Source of the DNA: Candidatus Jordarchaeales archaeon
GTDB lineage: Archaea > Asgardarchaeota > Jordiarchaeia > Jordiarchaeales > Freyrarchaeaceae
NCBI GenBank assembly: GCA_038889235.1
Contig: JAWAHN010000003.1
Coordinates: forward strand, 406,058 to 470,057
Direction of reading: 5' to 3'
DNA: 64,000 nucleotides
This document shows positions 25,412 through 34,303 of this stretch, in pieces. Position 1 is the first letter of the stretch. Every line of letters begins with the position of its first letter. Below the pieces are notes generated by a model. The model made no database searches. It had not been told where the DNA came from and saw nothing but the letters and a program-made list of their open reading frames with translations. Both the position numbers and the translations under genes were made by a program.

Positions 25412-27373
25412 ATGAGTGATAAGAAAGGCGCCGAGAACGTCCGCATAGGAGTTTTCGTGTGCCATTGTGGTACCAATATTGCTGGGGTCATAAACGTCGA
25501 GGAGCTCGTCAAATACGCTTCCAAGCTTCCGGGGGTTGTTGTCGCTAAGGATTACCGTTTCATGTGTTCCGACCCGGGCCAGAACATGATTAAGGAGGCC
25601 ATAAGAGACTATAAGCTTAACAGGGTTGTGGTCGCAGCCTGCAGCCCGAGGCTTCACGAGGAAACCTTTAGGAAAGCCGTGGAGGCTGCTGGTTTAAACC
25701 CGTTCCTATTCGAGATGGCGAACATTAGAGAGCACTCAAGCTGGGTTCACATGAGGAGGCCTAAGGAAGCGCTAGAAAAGGCTAAAGACTTGATTAGAAT
25801 GGCTGTCGCGAAAGTTAGGGTCTCAGAGCCGTTGGAAGTTAAAATGGTGCCTGTCAAGGGAACGTGCGTCATTATAGGTGGCGGCGTTGCCGGAATTTCG
25901 GCTGCACTCGACTTAGCTGACGCGGGCTTCAAAGTACATCTTGTTGAGTCGTCACCTTCAATCGGTGGGCGGATGGCACAGCTGGACAAGACTTTTCCAA
26001 CCATGGACTGCTCCGCCTGCATACTGACACCGTTAATGGTGATGGTTGCCCGCCATCCGAACATTACGCTTCACGCTTACAGTGAGGTCGTGAGTGTTGA
26101 CGGGTACGTGGGGAACTTCAAGGTAAAGATAAGAGAGAAGTCGAGGTACGTGAAGAAGGAAGCGTGCACAGGGTGCGGTCTCTGTACTGACGTCTGCCCA
26201 GTACATGTGCCAAACGAGTTCGAGCTGGGGCTCGGCGTGAGAAAAGCAATATACGTTCCCTTCCCCCAGGCGGTCCCCAACACTTACACTATAGATAGGG
26301 ATAAGTGCATAGAGTGCGAGTTGTGCACCAAGGTCTGCGAGGCCAAAGCAATAGACTTCAACATGCAGGACAAGGAGATCGAGATTGAAGCCGGAACGAT
26401 AATAGTGGCGACTGGATATGACATCTTCCAGCCCTACGAAATGTACCAGTACGGCTATGGCAGGTACGAGAACGTGATAACTTCTCTCCACATGGAGAGG
26501 CTCCTCAGCGCATCTGGGCCAACTGGAGGAAAGGTGATTGTCCCGTCGAGTGGTGAGAAGCCCAAGCGCGTAGCTTTCGTTCAGTGTGTGGGCTCAAGGG
26601 ACGAGCACTACTTCCCCTACTGCTCGAGGGTTTGTTGCATGTACAGCTTGAAACACGCGAGACAGATAAAGGAGAAGTACCCTGACACCGAAGTGTACAT
26701 CTTCTTCATAGACGTGAGAGCTTTCGGCAAGGGTTACGAGGAGTTCTACGAGATGGCTGCCAGAGAGTACGATGTGAAGATAGTAAGGGGCAAAGTGGCT
26801 GAGATATACGAGGACCCGAAGACCAAGAAATTACTCGTTAGGGCTGAAGACAGCCTTGTAGGCGAGCCCATAGAAATGGAGTTCGACATGGTTGTTCTCG
26901 CCACAGCAGTCAAGCCAAGTGCGGGAGCTGAAAAGATACAGCAGATACTGAAGCTCTCTAGAAGCGCGGACGGATTCTTCCTAGAAGCCCACCCCAAGCT
27001 GAGACCAGTAGACACGTTCACTGACGGAGTATTTGTGGCAGGTATGGCCCAAGGTCCGAAGGATATACCGGACACCGTGGCGCAGGCTAAGGGTGCGGCT
27101 GCGAGGGCTGCAGCTCTCATGGGCAAGGGAGAGGTCGCGATAGAGCCGTACTACGCCGTGGTCAACGAGGAAATATGCTCCGGGTGCAAGACGTGCTCCG
27201 GGATCTGCCCATACGGGGCAATAAGCTACAACGAGGACGGCAGAGCAGTAATAAACAGCGCTCTATGCAAGGGCTGCGGTGCATGCGCGGCAGCATGCCC
27301 ATCAAACGCGATAGAGCCAAACCACTTCAAGTTCCGCCAGATCATGGAACAGATACTGGCGGCGTTCGAGTAA
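25412..27373 (+). CDS. hdrA: Heterodisulfide reductase subunit A (FAD, Fe-S bifurcating subunit)
   Basis: A 653-residue HdrA. N-terminal domain with VFVCHCGTNIAG; FAD-binding Rossmann motif VIIGGGVAGISAALDLADAG near residue 150 with SSPSIGGRMAQLDKTFPTMD and DCSACILTP; two ferredoxin-type clusters in CTGCGLCTDVCP and CIECELCTKVCE; VQCVGSRDEHYFPYCSRVCC in the middle; and a C-terminal 2x[4Fe-4S] ferredoxin domain (CSGCKTCSGICP, CKGCGACAAACP). It splits electron pairs from H2 between a heterodisulfide at HdrB and a low-potential ferredoxin. Divergent from the mvh operon. hdrC follows after 177 bases. ATG start with GGGAAGGGG. Confidence 0.95.
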   Translation: MSDKKGAENVRIGVFVCHCGTNIAGVINVEELVKYASKLPGVVVAKDYRFMCSDPGQNMIKEAIRDYKLNRVVVAACSPRLHEETFRKAVEAAGLNPFLFEMANIREHSSWVHMRRPKEALEKAKDLIRMAVAKVRVSEPLEVKMVPVKGTCVIIGGGVAGISAALDLADAGFKVHLVESSPSIGGRMAQLDKTFPTMDCSACILTPLMVMVARHPNITLHAYSEVVSVDGYVGNFKVKIREKSRYVKKEACTGCGLCTDVCPVHVPNEFELGLGVRKAIYVPFPQAVPNTYTIDRDKCIECELCTKVCEAKAIDFNMQDKEIEIEAGTIIVATGYDIFQPYEMYQYGYGRYENVITSLHMERLLSASGPTGGKVIVPSSGEKPKRVAFVQCVGSRDEHYFPYCSRVCCMYSLKHARQIKEKYPDTEVYIFFIDVRAFGKGYEEFYEMAAREYDVKIVRGKVAEIYEDPKTKKLLVRAEDSLVGEPIEMEFDMVVLATAVKPSAGAEKIQQILKLSRSADGFFLEAHPKLRPVDTFTDGVFVAGMAQGPKDIPDTVAQAKGAAARAAALMGKGEVAIEPYYAVVNEEICSGCKTCSGICPYGAISYNEDGRAVINSALCKGCGACAAACPSNAIEPNHFKFRQIMEQILAAFE

Positions 27374-27550
27374 CGCGAACACCCAACTGCACCTCTTATA
27401 CCTCCCTTTCTTTTCTCTGCTCGAGCCGCACACTTCTTCGACACGTTTCTTCCTTAAGTTGCTGACCCTGTGATCGCCACGTTTTTCGCCTAATCAAACC
27501 TGTAACGTTTTAACAAAGCCCTAGACAAATAGAGGAAACTTTTTTATAGA

Positions 27551-28156
27551 ATGCGCTCGAAGGTAGAGGTGAATGCTGACCAAGCGCTTAAGGTGATTGA
27601 TTTGTCAACTACACAGCTCATCAAAAAGTTTGACACCGACTTCACGCAAGAAGTCATAGAGTATGCTTCCAAGTTCTTCGAAAACGTGGAAAACGTGAAG
27701 AGCTGCATTCAATGCGCAACATGCACCGGGTCTTGCCCCAGCGGACGCGAAACCGCCTGGCGAGTGAGAAAACTGATAAGGCAGATCCAGCTTGGACTTA
27801 AAAACGCAGCAATAAGAAACGACGTTTTATGGGATTGCACTACATGCTACACCTGCCAGGAGAGGTGTCCCAGGCTTATCCCGATAACGGATATCGTTCG
27901 AGCCGTGAGAAACATTGCTGTCCGTAACGGGTTCATGCTACCCAGACACGTCCAGGTAGCTGGCCTCATGATCAAGCACGGCCATGCTGTTCCGATCAAT
28001 GATGAGGTGAAGGCGGTGAGGAAGGAGATAGGGTTAAGCGAGCTTCCACCCACCGTCCACTCATACCCCGACGCGCTGGGGGAGGTTAAAAAGCTGCTTG
28101 ACGAGACTGGATTCACTAAGTTAGTGGAGGAAGCGTCTAAGGGGGTTCAGAAATGA
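27551..28156 (+). CDS. hdrC: Heterodisulfide reductase subunit C
   Basis: A 201-residue electron wire with two [4Fe-4S] clusters: CIQCATCTGSCPSG near residue 56 and CTTCYTCQERCPR near 96. It carries electrons from HdrA to HdrB. The last codons overlap the hdrB start by 4 bases. The start ATG is preceded by TTTTTTATAG with little room for a ribosome-binding site, so the message may be nearly leaderless, using AACGTTTTAAC near 27506-27516 as TATA-like box. The gene may thus have a promoter separate from hdrA. Longest of the three HdrC paralogues in the window. Confidence 0.93.
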   Translation: MRSKVEVNADQALKVIDLSTTQLIKKFDTDFTQEVIEYASKFFENVENVKSCIQCATCTGSCPSGRETAWRVRKLIRQIQLGLKNAAIRNDVLWDCTTCYTCQERCPRLIPITDIVRAVRNIAVRNGFMLPRHVQVAGLMIKHGHAVPINDEVKAVRKEIGLSELPPTVHSYPDALGEVKKLLDETGFTKLVEEASKGVQK

Positions 28157-29043
28157 GCAAGTACGCTTATTTCTTAGGTTGTTTAACCCCAAACAGGTAT
28201 CCGGGTATTGAGGCGGCGACTATTGATCTTTTGAGGATGTTTGACATCGAACTTGACTACATGAAGGGTACTTCTTGCTGTCCTGCTCCGGGGGTTTTCG
28301 GTAGCTTCGACCTTGAAACTTGGCTCACTGTGGCGGCTAGGAACATTTCGATTGCCGAGGAAATGGGGAGGGATATCACGCTGACTTGTAACGGTTGCTT
28401 TGCCACTCTCCAAGAAGCAGACCACATGCTTAAGGGTAACAGGGAGCTTGTGAAGCTTATTAACAACCACCTGTCGAAGGTTGGTAGGCAGTATAAGGGG
28501 ACGGTCAACGTAGTCCACGTGATAGAAATACTCTACAACGAAATAGGGCCGGAGAAGATAAGGGATAGGGTTGTCCAGCCGCTTGACGGAATCAAAGTTG
28601 CCTGTCATTACGGCTGCCACTTCCTTAAGCCGAGCTCTGTGAGGCAGAAGGGCAACCCGGAGAACCCGACTATGCTTGAGGAGCTCGTTGAAGCCGTAGG
28701 TGCAACACCAGTAGAATACAAGGATAAGAAGATGTGCTGCGGGGCAGGAGGAGGGGTCAGAGCTGGGAAGATAGATGTAGCATTAGAGATGACGCGGAAG
28801 AAGCTCGACGCCATGATCGAGGCGGGAGCAGACTGCATAACTACTCCATGCGTTTTCTGCCAGTTCCAGTTTGACCAGGGTCAGACAGAGATCAACAACA
28901 AGCTTGGGGTTGAGAAGTACAAGGTGCCAGTTGTCTTCATAACGCAACTTATTGGGTTAGCGCTGGGCATATCGCCGAGAAGGATGGGACTACACCGCCA
29001 CAGAATACCAGTCAAACCCGTGCTTGATAAGATTTTCCACTAG
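28153..29043 (+). CDS. hdrB: Heterodisulfide reductase subunit B
   Basis: A 296-residue HdrB with two CCG domains that bind the non-cubane [4Fe-4S] clusters reducing CoM-S-S-CoB: GTSCCPAPG and TLTCNGCFATL in the first, HYGCHFLKPS, KMCCGAGGGVR and TPCVFCQFQFD in the second. The C-terminal GISPRRMGLHRHRIPVKP is typical. Together with hdrA and hdrC it forms the Mvh-linked complex. Whether the substrate is CoM-S-S-CoB or another disulfide is not shown by sequence. Confidence 0.94.
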   Translation: MSKYAYFLGCLTPNRYPGIEAATIDLLRMFDIELDYMKGTSCCPAPGVFGSFDLETWLTVAARNISIAEEMGRDITLTCNGCFATLQEADHMLKGNRELVKLINNHLSKVGRQYKGTVNVVHVIEILYNEIGPEKIRDRVVQPLDGIKVACHYGCHFLKPSSVRQKGNPENPTMLEELVEAVGATPVEYKDKKMCCGAGGGVRAGKIDVALEMTRKKLDAMIEAGADCITTPCVFCQFQFDQGQTEINNKLGVEKYKVPVVFITQLIGLALGISPRRMGLHRHRIPVKPVLDKIFH

Positions 29044-29202
29044 CAGCCTCTTTCAGGCCACTCTTTTTCTCCTTCAAAAAATCCTCAACTTGAGAGCTTT
29101 TTGAAAAATGCGCGCACGCAGGTTTAGCGTTCACTTCTTCTTGTAGTCCCTTGTACACTTTATTCTTCCACGCCATATGTTTTCCAGCTTGAAGTTTTAC
29201 CT

Positions 29203-29220
29203 GCCGCATTTTGATGCGGC
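29203..29220 (+). repeat. Perfect hairpin downstream of hdrB
   Basis: GCCGCAT-TTTG-ATGCGGC is a 7-bp stem with a 4-base loop, 160 bases after the hdrB stop, followed by T-rich sequence. It could be a terminator or RNA-processing site. Confidence 0.4.
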
Positions 29221-29340
29221 TTCCATCATTCTTCGTTTTAGCTTAATGGGATTGGTGGCTCAGCGCTTTAGCCTCATGTCGCTGATTCGGCAGCCGGGTT
29301 CCCAACTGTTGAACGACGAAAAATGTTGTGTAGGGAGGCT

Positions 29341-29366
29341 TTTATTAGAACACGTGTTCTAATAAA
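29341..29366. repeat. 26-bp perfect palindrome
   Basis: The half-site TTTATTAGAACAC is followed directly by its exact reverse complement. It lies in the 655-base gap between the convergent hdrB and dehydrogenase genes (29044-29698). The rest of this gap holds only weak open frames: on the minus strand a 65-codon frame (29012-29209) and a short frame ending at 29389 whose last residues look protein-like (VNFNGPTLKIVEK), possibly a gene remnant. Such palindromes are typical of dimeric regulator operators, but no clear promoter adjoins it. Confidence 0.6.
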
Positions 29367-29698
29367 GAGTCAACCGTTTACGAAGCCATCACTTCTCCAC
29401 TATTTTCAAGGTTGGACCGTTGAAGTTTACTTTGGTGGTCTTGCAGTTGACGGCTGCGTGATAACCAACTCTCTGGATTTGTAGAGTTACGTGACCTTGC
29501 CTGTGTACATGATTTGGGTGCCTCTGGGGGGCTTAGTTTTACTTAACTATGGCTGTGAAAAACTGGGGCAGTGGTCCTTGGTAAGTTAAAAGGAGGGAGT
29601 GGTTTTGGTTTTGTTTGACGTTCTCTTTTTGGCAAATTTTGTCGGTATTTTGGTGATTTTTGTTTTTCGCGCCTTTAACTTTTCCCTTCGTGGGGGTT

Positions 29699-30823
29699 TT
29701 ACTTTAGGCTTTCTATTTTTCTGGCGATGGCGTCTCCGACTTCGCTTGTCTTGCTTGGCTTGACGTTGGCGTATCTTCCCTTGCAGAGGTCTGCTGTCCT
29801 CACTTTTCCTTCTGCAAGTACTTCTGCCACCCCGCGCTCTATTAGTTGTGCCGCTCTCCTGCAGGATTCATCGCTGTGTCTTTGGGCAAGCCAGTCGAGC
29901 ATCATTTTCGCCGACAGTATCGAGCCTATGGGGTTTGCCATGTTTTTTCCCGCTATGTCTGGGGCTGTCCCGTGTACTGGTTCGAACATGGCGTGCCTGT
30001 CTCCTATGTTCCCGCTTGGAGCCATCCCCATGCCTCCTATGAGCACGGATGAGAGGTCTGAAAGAATGTCGCCGAACATGTTCGTGGTCACTATAACATC
30101 GTAGTGTTCCGGTGCCCTTATCATCCACTGAGTCATCGCATCCACGTACACGTACTCGCGTTCAACCCCCGGGTACCTAGCGGCAACCTCATCGAAAATC
30201 TTCCTGAAGAATTTGCACCCGTCAAGCACGTTGCTCTTGTCCACGCAAGTCACCCTGCGCCTTCCATCAACTGGAGCCCCGTTCCTCGACAAACAAAGCT
30301 TGAAAGCGTAGTCTATGATCCTCTCGCACCCTTTCCTTGTCAGGATTCTCACGTCTACGGCTGCCTCCTCAACTTCACCCCTGCTAAGGAATCCCTTAAT
30401 CTGGGCGTAAAGGTCCTCGGTGTTCTCACGCACTATCACGAAGTCCACCTTGTCTTTTCCAGGGGCGAGAGGCTCAACACCACTGTAAAGGCGGGCGGGC
30501 CTAACGTTTGCATAAAGATCTAAGCCGAACCTTATGTCGAGGAGTATCCTTATCCCTGCAAGCTGACCGTTCGGGAGAACGGCTTCGGGCCATCCGACCG
30601 CGCCGAAGAGTATGGCGTCAGCCTTCTTGCAAATGTCGAAAGCGTCTTCAGGCCACTCTCGTCCGGTTTCCAAGTAGTACATTCCACCGCACGGGACCTC
30701 TACGTAGTCAAGGTCGAAGCCACCGGCAACGCTTGCAGCAGTGTCCAAAACCTTGACTGCTTCGGGGACAACCTCCCGGCCGACACCGTCCCCTGGAAGG
30801 ACAGCAATCTCGTAGCGCCTCAA
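29699..30823 (-). CDS. Isopropylmalate/isocitrate/tartrate dehydrogenase family protein
   Basis: A 374-residue NAD(P)-dependent beta-decarboxylating dehydrogenase. Family marks: AVLPGDGVGREVVPEA at the N-terminus, the substrate site VIVRENTEDLYAQIKG near residue 130, CVDKSNVLDGCKFFRKIFDEV, and DAMTQWMIRAPEHYDVIVTTNMFGDILSDLSS with the metal-binding aspartates, then FEPVHGTAPDIAGK. The NAD-site region reads like LeuB/TtuC rather than NADP-isocitrate dehydrogenase, so 3-isopropylmalate (leucine) or homoisocitrate-type (AksF) substrates are likely. No leuA, leuC or leuD adjacent to settle it. TTG start. Confidence 0.88.
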   Translation of the reverse strand: MRRYEIAVLPGDGVGREVVPEAVKVLDTAASVAGGFDLDYVEVPCGGMYYLETGREWPEDAFDICKKADAILFGAVGWPEAVLPNGQLAGIRILLDIRFGLDLYANVRPARLYSGVEPLAPGKDKVDFVIVRENTEDLYAQIKGFLSRGEVEEAAVDVRILTRKGCERIIDYAFKLCLSRNGAPVDGRRRVTCVDKSNVLDGCKFFRKIFDEVAARYPGVEREYVYVDAMTQWMIRAPEHYDVIVTTNMFGDILSDLSSVLIGGMGMAPSGNIGDRHAMFEPVHGTAPDIAGKNMANPIGSILSAKMMLDWLAQRHSDESCRRAAQLIERGVAEVLAEGKVRTADLCKGRYANVKPSKTSEVGDAIARKIESLK

Positions 30824-30943
30824 CCATAAACACCTCTAAGGCGATCCTAAGACCAAGAAACGAGAAACGCCAACTTAAAAGGTTCGCGCGAGAAAAAGCC
30901 GAAAGAACGATGAGAAGATAAAAGAGATGGAAATGTTGAGAGA

Positions 30944-32224
30944 TTAAACCAGCTGGTTGAGCAACTCTAGTAGTTCTACTACTTCGATTTTTGACCCGCT
31001 AGCGTTGACGGCGTCTCTCAGGTTCCTGACGCAGAACGGGCAGGAAGTCACTATGGCTTGGGCGCCTGTAGCCTCTGCTTCTTTAACTCTCTCTATGCCA
31101 GTCCACAGCGCGAGGTCGGGGAACTGGGTCTTAACTCCACCACCCGCTCCACAGCACCATGCGTCTTCCTTTATTCTGTACATTTCGACTAGTTGTAGGC
31201 CAGGTATTGCCTTGAGTATTTTCCTCGGAATCTCATACCACTCTTCTTTCTTCCTCTTGATCTCCCTCTCGTCGAGGAACCAGTTCGTGGACTTGGCTAG
31301 CTCCTCGCGTTCAAGATCGAGGGCTATGTGTCTCATGAGGTGGCATGGGTCGTGCCAGGTTACCTTCTTGTTGTAGCTTCCCTTGAACTTTATCTTGCCC
31401 TGACCTATCAGGTCTGCTACCAGCTCGATAGTGTGCTTCGGAGTGAACGGCAGCTTGGATTTACTGTACTTGGGGTAGTCTACCTTGAATGTCCTGTAGC
31501 ACCCGGCGCAGCTGAACACGAGCGTATCATAGTCCTTGAACGTCTTAAGGTTCTCGTTCATAACTCTCTTAGCCTCACTCCGCTGCCCCGTTCTGAAGAG
31601 CGGGGAGCCGCAGCAGACCTCGTCTTCGAGCACCGCGAACTCTATTCCAAGCTTGTTCAAAAGTTCAGCGGTCGCCTTAGCGACCTGCTTCTCTCTGTAT
31701 GAAGCGGTGCAACCGACGAAGTATGCGACTTTGGCATCCTTCTTGGGCTTGACCTTTGTTCCTTCAAGCCACTTAGTTCTATCCTCGTGTTTTTCAGCGT
31801 ACGGGTTGTTAACCTGACTTATGTTCTTGCCTAGAGCAGCGGTCTTGGGCAGTAATGGGATGCCCGCCTCGACACAGGCCGCCCTCGCAGCCTCAATAAG
31901 CTCGACGGTGGGCAGCTTGTTCTCGCACTGCGCCTGGCAGTTGCCGCATGTAGTGCAGGGGTAAATTAGGTCTCTCACACTTTCACTTGGTACAAGGCTT
32001 CCTTCAAGCATCGACCTGATAATCCACATTCTTCCACTGTTTAGGTAGCCTTCCCAAAGCTTGTAGTAAGATCCAGAGGGGCACCCTTCTATCATTCCTT
32101 CGTAAAGCGTGCCTTTGTACTCTCCGATGCCCTCCCTGTCTGGTTCTCCTGAGTAGGAGAACATGCATGCTTTGCAGTGTATGCACCTGAACAGTTCCTT
32201 CTTTAATGCTAGTAGGTCTTCCAT
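30944..32224 (-). CDS. HdrD-like Fe-S oxidoreductase (two CCG domains)
   Basis: About 426 residues combining an HdrC-like N-terminus (CIHCKACMFSYSG and CTTCGNCQAQCENK) with an HdrB-like C-terminus containing two CCG domains (FVGCTASYRE, DEVCCGSPLFRTG, FSCAGCYRTF; then WHDPCHLMRH, DAWCCGAGGGVK, TSCPFCVRNL). This HdrCB fusion layout is that of HdrD and of the Fe-S partners of lactate/glycolate dehydrogenases. A soluble role with the FAD oxidase at 17494-18894 is plausible but unproven. The ATG at 32224 fits a TATA box TTTAAAAAATAAA around 32252-32264; an ATG at 32245 would precede the expected transcript start. Confidence 0.88.
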   Translation of the reverse strand: MEDLLALKKELFRCIHCKACMFSYSGEPDREGIGEYKGTLYEGMIEGCPSGSYYKLWEGYLNSGRMWIIRSMLEGSLVPSESVRDLIYPCTTCGNCQAQCENKLPTVELIEAARAACVEAGIPLLPKTAALGKNISQVNNPYAEKHEDRTKWLEGTKVKPKKDAKVAYFVGCTASYREKQVAKATAELLNKLGIEFAVLEDEVCCGSPLFRTGQRSEAKRVMNENLKTFKDYDTLVFSCAGCYRTFKVDYPKYSKSKLPFTPKHTIELVADLIGQGKIKFKGSYNKKVTWHDPCHLMRHIALDLEREELAKSTNWFLDEREIKRKKEEWYEIPRKILKAIPGLQLVEMYRIKEDAWCCGAGGGVKTQFPDLALWTGIERVKEAEATGAQAIVTSCPFCVRNLRDAVNASGSKIEVVELLELLNQLV

Positions 32225-32598
32225 TTCGCCATCCCCACGATACATTAATTTAGTTTATTTTTTAAACTTTTTGTTCCGCACAGAGGGGGTTTTCGTCTCT
32301 CCATCGAAGAGTACTGGATATAAATTTTGTGTCGCAACCCCCTTGCAGGCAGCTTCTTCGAACATATTAACCCTAAAAACGTGGACACTACTCCACTCTA
32401 ACCCAGCCCTCTTTAAGAACCACCTGCTGGTTTTTCACCCAGTCGCTTCGCGTCAGCCGTTGAGGGCGCTGCCGTTTGCCGCTCCCGCCGCCACATGTTT
32501 TTCTCTACAAGTTCTCCGTTTTAGCCTGCATCGACTTGAAAAAGCGCAGCCCTAACTTGCCTCTGCGACACTATACTATGCGGGGCTTGTGTATCTCG

Positions 32599-34167
32599 TC
32601 ATCCTAGGCACTTTCTTATTTTTGCCGCTTCGTAGAGGTATCTTCGCGCTTCCCCGTTGTTTTCTTCCAGGTAGGATATGAGGAAGTTGTTTATGGTGTT
32701 CGCGTGCTTTCTCTGGGTGAGGCTCCTAGGCCCCACTTTTACTTGCAGGTAGTTTTGGGCTACTTCTATGTCTTCGAGTATCTTTGTTATGGCGAGGGCT
32801 AGCTTTTCCTCTTGTGCCCCGACTTTTCTAGCTATTTTCGAGCATGCCCCGCTGATGGCGTTTATGTTTTCGTATGATAGGTGTTCCGCGGCTGTTTGTA
32901 CATCGTGTTTAAGGTTGACGTAGTACATGTTTAGCGTGTCCCATTCTTCCTCGTTCAGGTTTTCCAGCGCCCTTAACCCTATGAGTTCGGGAGGTATTCC
33001 TAGCGTGTAGAGTGCTGCCGCGAAAGGTATGGCTCTTGGTAACGTAACGCCGCCTAAGCTTCTACTGTAGCCGAAAAGCCCTATGTGAAGTTTTCTAGAC
33101 CTTCTCTTTGGGACAAGAGATGCAACGTCGTTTATGAGTGATGCTAAGTTTGTTACAACCTCCTGGTAGCTTGCCTTGAGTTTTTGTATCACGCTAATCA
33201 AAATTTCTTCTTCGTGTGGTTCTATGACCTGCTGCTTGCCGTAAGGTAGTAGGGTGTTGAGCGATTTCACGGTTTTCTTGACCTCTTCCAACGGGTGGTC
33301 GTATTTTAGCGCCGACTGTATTGTTACGGTGCAGACCCCCTTATACTCTTCGAGAAAGTTTTTGATGTTGTTAGGCGAGAGGTGCCCCCTGAAAGGCAGT
33401 GTTCCAACGCCTATTATGGGGTATATCGGTGTCCCCGTCTCCTCCTCCACTCTCGCAAGCATTGAAAGAGCTATCTTGGAGAGAAGGACTGCTGGTATGA
33501 TGCCATAGTTCAAGGCTGGATCGGACCTTGCGAGGAACGTTCTGAGGTAAGGCGGGTGAACCACGTTGATGTATTCGGCAACTATCTTGTCGGCTCTCAG
33601 GAGGCTTTCCATGTCCTCTATTAAGGGGATAACCTCTATGGTCGGGGGTTTGAAGCATCCAAGCCAGTCCACCACCTTCACTGAGTCGTCGAGTTCTATT
33701 TCCTGTATTCCGGCGACTGCTCTTCTATAGTAGTTGTAGAGCCAGAGTAGTTCTCTACCATTCGTGGTGAAGGGAAGTATGACCTCGAATATCGGTGTTA
33801 CCTCCACGTTGTAGAATTTTGATGAGACATCGAAATTTACGGGTATGCTCGCAAGGCTCTCAACTATGATCTTCTTTTCGGCTTCTTCGACCCTCGGGTT
33901 TGGAAGCCTGTAGGTAAGGAAGATGTCCCTTCCGATCACGTTTTCCCTGAAGTACTCTCCGTAGTTGAGGAGGAGTTTTCTCATCACATGGGTGTCGACG
34001 TCCTTTCCCTCAGCGTCCCACATGACCTCCTGGCATCCAAGCTCGCTGAAGGCGAAGAAGGCTTCGTAGACTTCGTCCTCTCCCTCGAGCACCTCGCCTT
34101 TACACCACTGGGGGACAGTAGCATTGTCCGGGTGCTGGGTTGACATTGTACGAGGTATAACTCTCAA
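32599..34167 (-). CDS. ppcA: Phosphoenolpyruvate carboxylase, archaeal type
   Basis: A protein of about 522 residues, the short archaeal PEPC (PEPcase family 2), which carboxylates PEP to oxaloacetate with bicarbonate to replenish C4 acids. Diagnostic sequences: PRTMSTQHPDNATVPQW at the N-terminus, EVMWDAEGKDVDTHVMRKLL near residue 60, IPLIEDMESLLRADKIV, FLARSDPALNYGI, GVGTLPFRGHLSPNN, and KVGPRSLTQRKHANTINNFL near the C-terminus. The TTG at 34167 is favoured: the TATA-like TTTATATT on this strand near 34216 predicts a transcript start around 34191. A gap of 353 bases separates it from the HdrD-like gene (32246-32598), where I see nothing recognisable. Confidence 0.93.
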   Translation of the reverse strand: MRVIPRTMSTQHPDNATVPQWCKGEVLEGEDEVYEAFFAFSELGCQEVMWDAEGKDVDTHVMRKLLLNYGEYFRENVIGRDIFLTYRLPNPRVEEAEKKIIVESLASIPVNFDVSSKFYNVEVTPIFEVILPFTTNGRELLWLYNYYRRAVAGIQEIELDDSVKVVDWLGCFKPPTIEVIPLIEDMESLLRADKIVAEYINVVHPPYLRTFLARSDPALNYGIIPAVLLSKIALSMLARVEEETGTPIYPIIGVGTLPFRGHLSPNNIKNFLEEYKGVCTVTIQSALKYDHPLEEVKKTVKSLNTLLPYGKQQVIEPHEEEILISVIQKLKASYQEVVTNLASLINDVASLVPKRRSRKLHIGLFGYSRSLGGVTLPRAIPFAAALYTLGIPPELIGLRALENLNEEEWDTLNMYYVNLKHDVQTAAEHLSYENINAISGACSKIARKVGAQEEKLALAITKILEDIEVAQNYLQVKVGPRSLTQRKHANTINNFLISYLEENNGEARRYLYEAAKIRKCLG

Positions 34168-34303
34168 CTTGACAAACACCAACTTAACTTTTACCTTCAC
34201 TGAAAAATTGGGGCAATATAAACCTTATTATGTAAAATGATTGTTGGGCAAAAACAACATAAAATTTTACAAATGTAAATATTCAGCTGCAACCTGCCGA
34301 GTA

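Noticed and set aside
29012..29209. 65-codon minus-strand frame overlapping the hdrB end
   Set aside because: Lysine-rich and weakly protein-like, but it overlaps hdrB, has no homology I recognise and no clear start signal.
29240..29310. Possible tRNA-like segment (GGCTCAGCGC ... CCGGGTTCCC)
   Set aside because: No acceptor stem or anticodon arm can be formed around it.
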